A stretch of 64,000 bases of DNA from Streptomyces sp. NRRL F-5123 (lineage in GTDB: Bacteria > Actinomycetota > Actinomycetes > Streptomycetales > Streptomycetaceae), in the NCBI RefSeq assembly GCF_000721495.1, contig NZ_JOHY01000027.1, positions 18,677-82,676 of the forward strand. Direction: 5' to 3'. Below the pieces are notes generated by a model. It was not told the DNA's origin, ran no database searches, and saw only the letters and a list, made by a program, of their open reading frames with translations. This document shows positions 31,618 to 40,987 of this stretch, piece after piece. How positions within the stretch are numbered: the stretch's first letter is position 1; the number at the start of each line of letters is the position of its first letter. The translations under genes and the position numbers were made by a program.

Positions 31618-34035
31618 TCAGAGAGGCGTGATCACATACTCCCCGCCTGCCTCGGTCTCGAACACGGCAACAGTGCTTTCGGGGCGCGTCACTTCTGGGC
31701 CGGCGCCGCCTGTGGAGTGCACGGCGACCGGGGCGGCGGTGCGCAGTCGGACGGTGCCGCCCTGGCGCGCCGCCAGGTGGGCGTGGGTCAGCGCTCCGTC
31801 GAGCCAGTCGAGGCTGACGGTGAGGCCGCCGCGGGCGAGGAGGCCTGTGACCCGGCCCTCGGGGAGCTGCGGCGGCAGGGCGGGCAGCAGATGGACGTCA
31901 CCGGTGTGGGACTGGAGCAGCCATTCGGCCACGCCCGCGGCGGCGCCGAAGTTGCCGTCGATCTGGAACGGCGGGTGCAGGTCGAACAGGTTCGGGGCCG
32001 TGTGGTCGGTGGTGAGGAGGTCGGTGAGGAGCTTGTAGGAGCGGGCGCCGTCTTCCGCGCGTGCCCAGAAATTGATCTTCCAGGCGAGGGACCAGCCGGT
32101 GCCGTCGTCGCCACGCATCTCGAGAGTCTTCAGTGCGGCCTGGAAGAGTTCCGGGGTGTCGCGCTTGGTGATCTGGTTGCTGGGGTGCAGGCCGTACAGG
32201 TGGGAGATGTGGCGGTGCTGCTGCTCGGGCGCACCCGCGTCCCAGTCCTGCTGCCACTCCTGCAGCTGTCCCAGGGCGCCGATCTTCATGGGGGGCAGCT
32301 GGGCGCGGGCTTGGCGCACCCGGTCGGCGTACGGGCTGGTGGTGCCGAGCGCGTCGCAGGCGGCGAGGTAGCCGTCGAAGAGGTCGCGCAGGATCTGGTT
32401 GTCCATCGTCGGGCCCGCACATGCGGACACGTCGGGGTGGTGGGCGTTCTCGGGCGAGACGGACGGACAGGTCACCAGGTACCCGGTGGTGGGGTCCGGG
32501 ACCAGCGCGTCGAGGAAGAAGCGGACCGCTCCCTCCACGACGGGCAGCCGGCGGCGCAGGGCCGCGGTGTCGCCGGTGAAGCGGTAGTGCTCCCACACGG
32601 AGGTGGCCAGCCATGCGCCGCCGGTGGGCCACATCCCCCAGAAGGCTCCGTCCACGGGCGCGGTGCCGCGCCAGACGTCGGTGTTGTGGTGGGCGACCCA
32701 GCCGTCGGCTCCGTACTGGACCCTGGCGGTCTTCTGTCCGGCCTGGGCGAGGTCGTCGAGGAGGGCGAAGATCGGCTCCCAGCACTCCAGGAGGTTGGTG
32801 GTGGGCGCGGGCCAGTAGTTCATCTCCGTGTTGATGTTGATCGTGTACTTGGAGCTCCAGGGCGGGGACAGCTGGTCGTTCCAGATGCCCTGCAGGTTGG
32901 CGGGCTGTGTACCGGGCCGGGACGAAGAGATGAGCAGGTAGCGGCCGAACTGGTGGTGCAGGGCCACCAGTTGCGGGTCCTCGGTCTGGGAGAACGCGGC
33001 CACCCGCCGATCGGTCGGCGCCGCCGCCGCCTCCGTGGTACCGAGGTCGAGCGTGACGCGGCGGAAGAGCGCGCGGTGGTCGCGCACGTGCCGGGAGCGC
33101 AACTGCCCGTACGGGGTGTCGGCTGCGGCGTTCAGCGGGCGCTCGGCGCGGGCACGGTGGTCGCCCGAGACGTCCCGGTAGTCGTTGTAGCTGGTGCCGA
33201 CGGACACCAGCAGGGTCACCGCGTCGGCCCCGTCCACGGCAAGCGTGCCGTTCTCGCTGCGCACGACGCCCCCTTCGGAACGGGCACGGACCAGGGCGCG
33301 GAAGCGGACCCCGCCCGTGACCCCCTCACGCGTCTGCCCGGTCCCCTCCAGAGCGGCGGTGATCCGGTCCGGGGAGGACGTCTGGGCCTGCTGCGGACTG
33401 TCGAAGGTCGCGGTGAACGACAGGGCACCGGGGGTGTCCGCGGTCAGCCGGACCACCATCACCTGGTCGACATGGCTGGCGAACGCCTCGCGACGGTACG
33501 CCACTCCGTCGCGGACGTACGCCGTGGTGGCTACGGCGGTGTCCAGGTCCAGTTCACGACGGTAGGAGCTGACCGCACCTGTGCCCGGGATCGTCAGGCG
33601 CAGGTTGCCGACCGTCTGGTACATCAACTCTGCGACCGGGCTGCCCAGGAAGGTGGAGTTGATCAGGTCCTGAGCGGATCCCCACTCGCCGGCGAAGACT
33701 CGGCGCCGGATCTCGGGGAGGTTCGCCAGACCCTGAGGGTTGGCGGGTTCGTAGGGGCCTCCCGCCCACAGGGTGTCTTCGTTCAGCTGGAACTGCTCGG
33801 TGTCCACTCCGCCGAACACCATGGCGCCGAGGCGGCCGTTGCCGAGCGGCAACGCCTCCAGCCACTCACCGGCGGGCTTGTCGTACCAGAGGGCGAGGCG
33901 GGATGCCTCAGGAGTGACGGCATCCTCCGTTCCTGAGGCGCTCTGCGGTGCCGCGGCCGCCACGGCGGGCGGGAGGCCGACGGTGAGTGCGGCGGACGCG
34001 CCTGCGGAGGCAACGAGAAAGTCTCTTCGTTCCAT
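31618..34035 (-). CDS. GH95 alpha-L-fucosidase/galactosidase family protein, secreted
   Basis: An 805-residue protein with a Tat-like signal (MERRDFLVASAGASAALTVG). The N-terminal beta domain (about 45-300; WYDKPAGEWLEALPLGNGRL) and an (alpha/alpha)6 barrel are typical of GH95. Key blocks: LQGIWNDQLSPPWSSKYTIN, INTEMNYWPA, HHNTDVWRGTAPVDGAFWGM, TCPSVSPENAH and QIDGNFGAAAGVAEWLLQS. Family members invert alpha-1,2-fucosyl or alpha-galactosyl bonds in host or plant glycans. The SPEN Glu and the HHNTD/DGNFG polar residues expected for catalysis are present. It is apparently monocistronic. Confidence 0.92.
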   Translation of the reverse strand: MERRDFLVASAGASAALTVGLPPAVAAAAPQSASGTEDAVTPEASRLALWYDKPAGEWLEALPLGNGRLGAMVFGGVDTEQFQLNEDTLWAGGPYEPANPQGLANLPEIRRRVFAGEWGSAQDLINSTFLGSPVAELMYQTVGNLRLTIPGTGAVSSYRRELDLDTAVATTAYVRDGVAYRREAFASHVDQVMVVRLTADTPGALSFTATFDSPQQAQTSSPDRITAALEGTGQTREGVTGGVRFRALVRARSEGGVVRSENGTLAVDGADAVTLLVSVGTSYNDYRDVSGDHRARAERPLNAAADTPYGQLRSRHVRDHRALFRRVTLDLGTTEAAAAPTDRRVAAFSQTEDPQLVALHHQFGRYLLISSSRPGTQPANLQGIWNDQLSPPWSSKYTININTEMNYWPAPTTNLLECWEPIFALLDDLAQAGQKTARVQYGADGWVAHHNTDVWRGTAPVDGAFWGMWPTGGAWLATSVWEHYRFTGDTAALRRRLPVVEGAVRFFLDALVPDPTTGYLVTCPSVSPENAHHPDVSACAGPTMDNQILRDLFDGYLAACDALGTTSPYADRVRQARAQLPPMKIGALGQLQEWQQDWDAGAPEQQHRHISHLYGLHPSNQITKRDTPELFQAALKTLEMRGDDGTGWSLAWKINFWARAEDGARSYKLLTDLLTTDHTAPNLFDLHPPFQIDGNFGAAAGVAEWLLQSHTGDVHLLPALPPQLPEGRVTGLLARGGLTVSLDWLDGALTHAHLAARQGGTVRLRTAAPVAVHSTGGAGPEVTRPESTVAVFETEAGGEYVITPL

Positions 34036-34406
34036 GGGAATGCCTGCCTTTCGATCGTCGAGGGCGCCGATCCACTACGCGAGACACCTCACGAGGGTGA
34101 GGACGCCCCGGAGGGCTGTCTCGGCGCGCCATGGCGACCACCCGTCGTCGTGTGTCAAGGAGATGTCCTCGCTGCCATGGCAAACGCTAGACATAGGATG
34201 AATTTATAGAGCCGGCTGACCCAACTGTCCATCCCCCGGGAGGAAGTTCATGGATCACCCCGTCTCAACTCCGCATTTGCGGAGGGGGTGCATGCGCGGA
34301 CATGTGGAGCTATCCGATCTCTTCCGCAATGATGGGATGTACTGCTACGTGCCGCAGCCTGGGCGACGAGCGGGGAGCAGCCACGGGGGTCTGGCAGTAT
34401 CCCGCC
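34036..34406. other. Promoter region with a strong-SD short frame
   Basis: 371 bp between GH95 (minus) and DUF1963 (plus). An ATG at 34250 is preceded by GGGAGGA with ideal spacing and opens MDHPVSTPHLRRG, continuing into the DUF1963 gene in another frame. It may be an abandoned start or a leader ORF. An AT-rich patch near 34190-34212 (ATGAATTTATAG) could be promoter DNA. Confidence 0.4.
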
Positions 34407-35237
34407 ATGGATTATCAACAGCGGTTCGGGCGCACGGCGATCGAGCGGGGCGTTCCGGAGGACGAGGTCGGCGAGTTCGCCGGGCTGTTGCGGTTCGGGA
34501 TCTGGACGAACCCGGTCTACGGCGGCGTTCCGGTCGGGCAGCGCGGCGGGTTGCCCCGGCTGCCGGTGGGCATGCAGTGGCCGTCCTCCGAGTCGGGGCC
34601 GCTGCCGTTCGTCGCCTCGTACGACTGTGCGGCGCTGCCCCGGGTTGACGGCCTCGCCCTGCCCGCGGACGGTTCACTGCTCTTCTTCCTGCACCACGCG
34701 GCCGCATACGAGGTGCACCTCGACGAGTGCGCCGAAGACGCCGAGAACGTCGTCCGCGAGCAGCAGTACGCGCGGGTCGTGTACGTGCCGGCCGGAACCG
34801 GGACCGTGACGGCGGAGGAACCCGAGTACGGCGATTACGAGGACGCCGGGGACCCCTTCGTCGGGGAGGAGACCACGTTCTTCGCCACCGTGACACCGGT
34901 CCTGCCCTGGTTCGCATACTGGCCTCACGTGTCGGACAGCCAGGAGTACGTGGACTGCGTCCTGCCGCACGAGGAGGAGCTCTGCGCCCTGGTCGAAGAG
35001 CTCTGGCCGAAGCCCAAGGGCGGCCCTTTCGTGGCCATCGGCGGATACACCAAGGACGTCGGCCATCCGTACGGCACCCCGGAGGAAAGGATGGGGGTGA
35101 ACAGGCGCGAGTGGACGCCGCTCGCGCAGTTCAGCAGGCAACGCGACATCTACGAGGGGCGTTTCCTGATCCGCGACGAAGACCTCGCCGCCCGTCGTTT
35201 TGACAAGGCCCTCTCGTTCACGGCGTTCACCGAGTAG
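34407..35237 (+). CDS. DUF1963 (YwqG-like) protein
   Basis: A 276-residue acidic cytoplasmic protein matching the DUF1963/YwqG family: GGLPRLPVGMQWP, LPFVASYDCAAL, GSLLFFLHHAA, ending with IYEGRFLIRDEDLAARRFDK. The family function is unknown; members often sit near toxin-immunity genes. The ATG at 34407 lacks an SD, and TGGCAGTAT just upstream resembles a -10 box, so a leaderless transcript is possible. A terminator follows at 35316-35345. Confidence 0.85.
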   Translation: MDYQQRFGRTAIERGVPEDEVGEFAGLLRFGIWTNPVYGGVPVGQRGGLPRLPVGMQWPSSESGPLPFVASYDCAALPRVDGLALPADGSLLFFLHHAAAYEVHLDECAEDAENVVREQQYARVVYVPAGTGTVTAEEPEYGDYEDAGDPFVGEETTFFATVTPVLPWFAYWPHVSDSQEYVDCVLPHEEELCALVEELWPKPKGGPFVAIGGYTKDVGHPYGTPEERMGVNRREWTPLAQFSRQRDIYEGRFLIRDEDLAARRFDKALSFTAFTE

Positions 35238-35315
35238 CCGCGAGCCACCCGACCGCCACCGCCCCGATCCTCCGGAACGGGCCGCCGAGGGGTTCGGCGG
35301 CTCCATGACGAGGGC

Positions 35316-35345
35316 GGGCGCCCGACGGCATGTCGCCGGGCGCCC
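35316..35345 (+). terminator. Hairpin after the DUF1963 gene
   Basis: Arms GGGCGCCCG (35316-35324) and CGGGCGCCC (35337-35345) with a 12-base loop lie 79 bp after the stop. There is no T-run. Confidence 0.55.
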
Positions 35346-35562
35346 CTTGCGGGAGCAGAGGGTCAGCCGATCACTCGGTCACCGGCCGTTGCCGACGGCT
35401 ACTCGTGGCTCCGCACCGAGCGCGCTGCCCACCCGCTTCCCCCTCCGACCCACTCCTCTCCCAAGGTCCTTGTGCCGTCTCCCCCGGGTTCCACCTCGAT
35501 CCACAACAAGCCGTCCGCTGCCCGCCCCTAGGTCCTGGCGGATCATGTGACGATCGCCTCGC

Positions 35563-36465
35563 GTGGGGACCATTGTTCGGTACGTGGGGCGGGGCGGTCT
35601 GACGAATGATGAGTGGACGCGACTTACGCCCCATCTGCCGAAGTCCGGGGACCGGGGCGGGCGTTGGAACGAACGCCGAACAGTGATCAATGGGATCTTG
35701 TTCCGGATCCGCACGGGAGTCCCGTGGCGGGATCTGCCGAACCGGTTCGGGAGCTGGAAGACGGTCTATGAGTGTCATCGCCGGTGGTCGGCGGACGGCA
35801 CCTGGGATCGGATCCTGCAAGCCATCCAGGCCGATGCCGACGCCCGGGGCCGGATCGACTGGAGCATGGTGAGCGTGGACTCCAGCTCGTGCCGAGCCCA
35901 TCAGCACGCTGCCGGAGCTCCGCGCAGGACGCCGCTAGTTCCGAAGCGGAGATCGACACCTCGGCAGCACCGCTCCGACGAAGGACTCGGCCGTTCGCGC
36001 GGCGGTCTGATCTCCAAGATCCGCCTTGCCGGGGAAGGCGGCCTCCGCCCCCTGGCGCTGCTGATCACTCCTGGTCAGTGGGGCGACAGCCCGCAGCTGA
36101 TCCCGGTCCTCGAACGCATCCGGGTAAAGCGCCTCGGCGGTGGGCATCCACGGACCCGTCCCGACCATTTGGGCGGCGATAAGGCATACAGTTCCCGCCG
36201 CAATCGCCGCTACCTGCGCAGACGCCAGATCAAACACACCATCCCGGAACCGAAGGACCGGCGGGCCAACCGCAGGCACCGAGGAAGTCGAGGAGGCCGG
36301 CCTGCGGGCTTCGACAAGGAGAGATACAAGCGCCGGAACGAGGTCGAGCGCACGATCAACCGGCTCAAGCACTTCCGCGCCGTGGCTACGCGCTACGACA
36401 AGCGCGCCTACGTCTTCCACGGCACTGTCACCGTGGCCTCCATCCGCCTGTGGCTCAGCCTGTGA
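35563..36465 (+). CDS. IS5-family transposase, apparently intact
   Basis: A 300-residue DDE transposase in one uninterrupted frame. N-terminal DUF4096-like domain (LTNDEWTRLTPHLPKSGDRG, NGILFRIRTGVPWRDLPNRF), then the catalytic Asp in SMVSVDSSSCRAHQHAAG, the second Asp in HLGGDKAYSSRRNRRYL, and the Glu in YKRRNEVERTINRLKHF. The N-terminal start is uncertain; LTNDEW may begin close to the true start. Terminal inverted repeats could not be recognised in the flanks, so the IS ends are not defined. Neighbouring genes appear undisturbed. Confidence 0.9.
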   Translation: MGTIVRYVGRGGLTNDEWTRLTPHLPKSGDRGGRWNERRTVINGILFRIRTGVPWRDLPNRFGSWKTVYECHRRWSADGTWDRILQAIQADADARGRIDWSMVSVDSSSCRAHQHAAGAPRRTPLVPKRRSTPRQHRSDEGLGRSRGGLISKIRLAGEGGLRPLALLITPGQWGDSPQLIPVLERIRVKRLGGGHPRTRPDHLGGDKAYSSRRNRRYLRRRQIKHTIPEPKDRRANRRHRGSRGGRPAGFDKERYKRRNEVERTINRLKHFRAVATRYDKRAYVFHGTVTVASIRLWLSL

Positions 36466-36518
36466 CCGGGCAGATAAAACGGTGGTCGCCTGATTGGCTT
36501 CCCTGCCACGATCTGGGT

Positions 36519-37043
36519 GTGACCAGGTTGTTCCTGATGGTCGGCCTGCCAGGGGCCGGAAAGACCACGCGGGCTCGGCAGCTCGCCGCGGAGCACGGCG
36601 CGCTGCGTTTGACGCCCGACGACTGGATGATTCCCCTGTTCGGCGAGGGGGAGGCGGACGGGAAGCGCGACGTGCTGGAGGGGCGCATGCTCTGGCTCGC
36701 CTTGGAGGCGCTCAGACTGGGCACCAATGTCGTCGTGGACTACGGCTGCTGGTCACGGGACGAACGGTCTGCGATCCGCTGGCTGGCGGAGGCCGAGGAG
36801 GCGTGCTTCCACATGGTCTACCTGCCGGTGGACGACGAGACCCAACGCGCTCGTATCGCCCACCGCTGGGCTACCACCCCCCAGGAGACGTTGCCGATGT
36901 CCGAGGCCGACATCCTGCACGGGCGGGCGCATTTTGAGGAGCCCGACGCGGCGGAGCTGGAGGGCCGCAGGGTCGCTGGCCCCCCGCCCGGCTGGGTCGA
37001 CTGGCGGGAGTGGGCCGCCGACCGGTGGCCGTCGTTCGCGTGA
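36519..37043 (+). CDS. P-loop kinase-like AAA_33 protein
   Basis: A 174-residue protein beginning TRLFLMVGLPGAGKTTRARQ with a Walker A motif (GLPGAGKTT), then LRLTPDDWM, NVVVDYGCWSRDERSAIRWL and YLPVDDETQRARIAHRW. This is the AAA_33/adenylylsulfate-kinase-like group of small phosphotransferases, including antibiotic and sugar kinases. The substrate is unknown. The GTG at 36519 has a poor SD. The gene begins 53 bp after the IS5 transposase stop, so its promoter may have been changed by the insertion. Confidence 0.8.
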   Translation: MTRLFLMVGLPGAGKTTRARQLAAEHGALRLTPDDWMIPLFGEGEADGKRDVLEGRMLWLALEALRLGTNVVVDYGCWSRDERSAIRWLAEAEEACFHMVYLPVDDETQRARIAHRWATTPQETLPMSEADILHGRAHFEEPDAAELEGRRVAGPPPGWVDWREWAADRWPSFA

Positions 37044-37480
37044 CTGCTGCGGCCCACGACAACTCAGCCGTATGAGGCCCGCCTGCACGCCCGAAATGAT
37101 CCGCCGGACAGGACCTAACCCTCCACGTTCACGCCCGCACACGAAGAAGCCCCTGCCCGTCGAACAGGGACTCGCTCTGCCACAACGCACTCAAGGCGAC
37201 TGTCGCCGAGACGAGTGTCGGAATCTCGGGGGTCACTCCAATCCGACCGAGTTCCACCGTTCGCCGCACGGAGCCCCTCACGGTCCTGTGAGCCGTGAGG
37301 CGTACGGCGGGCGGGGGCATCCGGCGACAACTCCGCAGCGGGCATCGGGGGTTGTACGCATGGCAACGTTCCTGAGCTAGTCGGATCGGGGCGTAGCGGA
37401 GCCGGCGGCGCGCCCACTATCCCAGTGCTTGACCGCGTGGGCCGGTCCCCCGCGGACGAGCCGCCGAAGGGATGACGTCA
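37044..37480. other. 437-bp region, one orphan minus-strand frame
   Basis: No recognised gene. A minus-strand frame (37129-37320) ends SLFDGQGLLRVRA with less GC-biased codons than neighbours and may be a gene fragment; its family was not identified. Plus-strand frames are mere GC shadows. The GH5 promoter should be at the right end. Confidence 0.4.
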
Positions 37481-38938
37481 ATGGGGCTTTCGCACCAACC
37501 GCTGCACCGCAGGGTGCTGTCGACCTTGTGCAAGGTCTTCGCCGTACTCGCTCTCGCCGCAGCGGGGACCCTGAGCGTCGGGTCCGCGCCGGCGCACGCG
37601 TCCACCACCCAGTTCAAGGGCGTGAACTGGGCCGACCAGCGCGACAACTTCGTCAACGGTGTCCTCTACGTCTCCGGTCTCGGCGCGTCGGACACGTACG
37701 CGTCCGCGGGCGCGGTGGCCGACCAGGTGGTCGGGCAGCTGTACTCCGCCACCGGCGCCAACACCGTGCGGATGCCGGTCAACGAGCCGACGGTGTCGAA
37801 CTACTGGGGGACGTACACCGGCGCGATCGACTCCGCGCTCGGCAAGGGCAAGGTGATCCTCGCCTACTGGGCGTACACCGGCGGCAAGCCGACGGACACC
37901 GCCGCCTTCTACCGGATGTGGGACACGATCGTCGCGAAGTACGGCAGCAACCCGAACGCCTACTTCGAGGTGATCAACGAGCCCTACGCGTACAGCACGT
38001 CCGACCTCGACAACTTCTACAACGCCTGGCTGACCAGGTATCCGGGCGTGCCGCGCGGCCGGGTGATCCTCGACGGCGCCGGCGACGCGCAGAACGTCGC
38101 CGCGGTCGGCGGCGACAGCCGCCTGAACAGCACGCTGCTGGCCGTGCACGACTACTCGTTCTTCGCGGGCTACGAGGACGAGACGAGCTGGGCGAACCAC
38201 CTGGCCGGCTACATCGGCAGCTACGCGAGCCGGACGGTCGCCACCGAGTGGGGCGGGCCGATGGGGCCGGGCAGCAAGAACGGGGTGCAGTACGACGCCA
38301 TCGACTACAGCATCCCGAGCGGGTCGTTCTTCGCCGACTACGTCCGCGGGGTGAGCAGCGAGCTGCGCGCCCTCGGCGTGGGCAGCGTGTACTGGCCCGG
38401 CCTGCGGGACGGCGACTGGTACAGCCTCACCACCCGGAGCGGGAGCGGTTCGGGAATCCGGCTGTCCCTGGTCAACGCGTCGGGGCTGGCCCGCCTCCAG
38501 TACGCGTGGGGCGTCGGCAGCGGCGGCGGCACGTACGTCAGGATCGTCAACGCGGCCACCGGGCTCTACCTCGACGGCGCGGGCCGGACGTCCGACGGTT
38601 CGGCCGCCGACCAGTGGAGCAGCAGCACCACCCGCGCCGAGGAGCAGTGGACGGTCGAGAACGACGGCACCTACGTGCGGATCAGGAACCGCGCCACCGG
38701 GCTCTACCTCGACGGCATGGGCCGTACCAGCGGGGCGGCCGTGGGCCAGTACGGCGACTCCAACAGCACCAACCAGCAGTGGAGCGTGCTGACGGACGGC
38801 AACAACGTGCGCATCAAGAACCGGGCCACCGGGCTGTTCGTGGACGGCATGGGGCGCACCGCCTCGGGAGCGGACCTCGGGCAGTACAGCGACAGCAACT
38901 CGACGAGCCAGCAGTGGCGGATCACCGCGGCGAGCTGA
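37481..38938 (+). CDS. Secreted GH5-type glycosidase with ricin-type C-terminal domain
   Basis: A 485-residue protein with a signal peptide (VFAVLALAAAGTLSVGSAPA, cleavage near AHA-ST). Residues about 40-320 form a GH5-type barrel: FKGVNWADQRDNFVNGVLYV, ANTVRMPVNEP, acid/base Glu167 in YFEVINEPYAY, and nucleophile Glu256 in TVATEWGGP. The last 150 residues are three QxW-type ricin-trefoil repeats (TYVRIRNRATGLYLDGMG, NQQWSV), a carbohydrate-binding domain. The ATG at 37481 has GAAGGG about 9 bases upstream and is preferred to the in-frame ATG at 37472. The substrate is probably a beta-glucan or mannan-type polysaccharide; exact specificity is unknown. Confidence 0.85.
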   Translation: MGLSHQPLHRRVLSTLCKVFAVLALAAAGTLSVGSAPAHASTTQFKGVNWADQRDNFVNGVLYVSGLGASDTYASAGAVADQVVGQLYSATGANTVRMPVNEPTVSNYWGTYTGAIDSALGKGKVILAYWAYTGGKPTDTAAFYRMWDTIVAKYGSNPNAYFEVINEPYAYSTSDLDNFYNAWLTRYPGVPRGRVILDGAGDAQNVAAVGGDSRLNSTLLAVHDYSFFAGYEDETSWANHLAGYIGSYASRTVATEWGGPMGPGSKNGVQYDAIDYSIPSGSFFADYVRGVSSELRALGVGSVYWPGLRDGDWYSLTTRSGSGSGIRLSLVNASGLARLQYAWGVGSGGGTYVRIVNAATGLYLDGAGRTSDGSAADQWSSSTTRAEEQWTVENDGTYVRIRNRATGLYLDGMGRTSGAAVGQYGDSNSTNQQWSVLTDGNNVRIKNRATGLFVDGMGRTASGADLGQYSDSNSTSQQWRITAAS

Positions 38939-38981
38939 CCCCCCGGGGGCCGGGACCCGTTCTGCGGGCCCCGGTCCCGGG

Positions 38982-40958
38982 TCAGTGCGGCGGCTCCGCG
39001 GCCTCGAAGCGGACCGACACGTCAAGTCCCGTCCCTGCCGCGGCATCCCGCGTGGCGAGTGTCAGCCGGGTGAGCGAGTGGCCCCAGGAGGAGCGCAGCT
39101 GGGGGTCGTCCAGAACGCGGTGCTCGACGCGGGCGGCGAGCAGGCCCGGCTCCCAGCTGATGCGCAGCGCCCTCCCCCGGGCGGTCACCAGCGCGGTGCC
39201 CGCGTCGCCGTCCACCGCCACCTCGCCGGCCAGGACGTGCCGCAACAGCGCGCCCCCAGCGGGTAGTTGCTCGGCCTCGTCGCGGACCAGCACGTACCCG
39301 GCGCCGTCGGCCGTCCGGACCAGGCGCACGGTGCGCCGCCAGGAGCGGACGAGCCCGGCCGGGTAGGCGGCGGCCAGGTCCACCGTGCAGGCGGCGCCGT
39401 CGGCGGCGATCCGGACGTCGGCGCCCCGCGCGCGGTACCGCTCCCCGGGCAGTTGCCCGCGGCCGCCCGGCTCGGGCACGTTGTGCCAGTCGGAGCGCAG
39501 CGGCCAGGCCCGGTAGCGGTCGGGCCCGAAGCTCGTGGCGGTGTAGGTGGGTTTGCCGACGTCCACGACCAGGGGGCAGCCGTCGAGGGCGACGGTGTAC
39601 GAGCCGACGTCGAGGTGGTTGTGCCGCTCGCCGTTGTGGCCGCCCTTGAACGCCAGGGTCAGGCCGTCCCGGTCGGCACCGGGCCGCTCCCTGGCCACCA
39701 GCAGCTGCACGCGCGGCAGCCACACCGCGGGGTCCGGTCCGGACGCCCCCGCCGCCGGCCCGGCGCGGCGCGCGGTGCGCCAGCGCTGGTCGGCCAGGCC
39801 CGCGAGGGCGCGGCCGAGGCCCTGCGCGGGGTGGGCGTCGAAGCCCGCGGCGCGGCCCTGCGCGACGGCGTGCGCGGCAACGTCCGCGGCGCCCAGCAGC
39901 AGGCCCCAGCGGTGCAGCAACTGCCAGGCCTGCGGGCCGGGTTGCCGCGCGGGGGCGTCGCCGACGTTGACGTACCAGTGCCCGGCCAGGTGCATCCGGC
40001 GCGGGTAGCGGGCGAGTTCGGCGAGCAGCGGGAGGTCTCGCGCGTCCAGGGCCGGACCGCCTGCGGTCGCGAGCAGGTCGAGGCACTCCAGCAGTTGCCC
40101 GGCGCCGAGCCACCAGTAGCCGACGCCCTCGTCGATGCCGCCGTCGTCCGGCAGCACGGCCAGGTAGAGGTCCAGGCCCGCCACCACCAGGCGTACCAGG
40201 TCGGCCCGTTCGCCGTCGTCGTCGACGAGCAGCAGCGCGCAGGTCAGGACGGCGTGGTGGATCCAGGCGTTCCAGTTGTGCGCGTCCCCGTCCCTGCCGA
40301 TCCAGTGCCAGTCCCTGGTCTGCCGGAAGGGATCGAGCACCCGCAGCCGGATCTCGCGCCGGATCCGCCGGCGCAGGCCGGGGAGCCGCGCCTCCAGGCG
40401 GGCGCCGAGCACGTGGTCGGCCCATGCCAGCAGCAGCGCGGCCTCGGCGGCGCCCAGGTCGAGGAAGGGCCGGTCCGGGTCGGGGAGCTGGTCGCCGGCC
40501 CCGGCGGCGAAGCGCTCGTGGGGCGCCCAGCACCAGGTGCTCGCCTCCAGCAGGGCCACCAGGCCGTCGGCCGCCGCGTCCAGGTAGGGGGCAGCGCCCG
40601 GCGGTGTTTCGGCCGGCGCGGACTCGTCGCGGAGGACCGCCGCGACGGCGAACAGGGCGGTACGGTCGCGCAGCCGGCCCACCTGGTCCTCGTACGCGGT
40701 GCGCACCCCGTCACGGAAGGCGCGGGCCCAGTCGGAGGCGAGCAACTGCGGCGCGGGGCAGGCCAGTTCCTCCTGCGCGTCGTGGAGGATGCGCTCCCGT
40801 GTCACCGGGTCGACGGCGTCCCACACCGTGCGGTCGGCGACGGTCGGCACGGGCGGCCGGCCGGTGCGCACGTATCCGCCCAGGCGGGAGCCGGGCGCGA
40901 GGAGGCCGGCGAACCGGCGGCCCAGCACCCCGGGCGGCACGGATGGCTGCGAGGTCAC
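38982..40958 (-). CDS. Heparinase II/III family protein (polysaccharide lyase-like)
   Basis: A 658-residue protein: an alpha/alpha toroid in the first 350 residues (WIGRDGDAHNWNAWIHHAVL; YWWLGAGQLLECLDLL) and a C-terminal beta-sandwich with the heparinase II/III hallmark GGHNGERHNHLDVGSYTVAL, then DVGKPTYTATSF. His and Tyr residues that could act in uronic-acid beta-elimination are present. It lacks a signal peptide, so it should degrade imported oligosaccharides in the cytoplasm. It lies downstream of the DUF2264 gene on the same strand, separated by 57-bp repeats. Confidence 0.85.
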   Translation of the reverse strand: MTSQPSVPPGVLGRRFAGLLAPGSRLGGYVRTGRPPVPTVADRTVWDAVDPVTRERILHDAQEELACPAPQLLASDWARAFRDGVRTAYEDQVGRLRDRTALFAVAAVLRDESAPAETPPGAAPYLDAAADGLVALLEASTWCWAPHERFAAGAGDQLPDPDRPFLDLGAAEAALLLAWADHVLGARLEARLPGLRRRIRREIRLRVLDPFRQTRDWHWIGRDGDAHNWNAWIHHAVLTCALLLVDDDGERADLVRLVVAGLDLYLAVLPDDGGIDEGVGYWWLGAGQLLECLDLLATAGGPALDARDLPLLAELARYPRRMHLAGHWYVNVGDAPARQPGPQAWQLLHRWGLLLGAADVAAHAVAQGRAAGFDAHPAQGLGRALAGLADQRWRTARRAGPAAGASGPDPAVWLPRVQLLVARERPGADRDGLTLAFKGGHNGERHNHLDVGSYTVALDGCPLVVDVGKPTYTATSFGPDRYRAWPLRSDWHNVPEPGGRGQLPGERYRARGADVRIAADGAACTVDLAAAYPAGLVRSWRRTVRLVRTADGAGYVLVRDEAEQLPAGGALLRHVLAGEVAVDGDAGTALVTARGRALRISWEPGLLAARVEHRVLDDPQLRSSWGHSLTRLTLATRDAAAGTGLDVSVRFEAAEPPH

Positions 40959-40987
40959 GGGGGGCTCCTGAGGGGGTCGGGGGCGGG

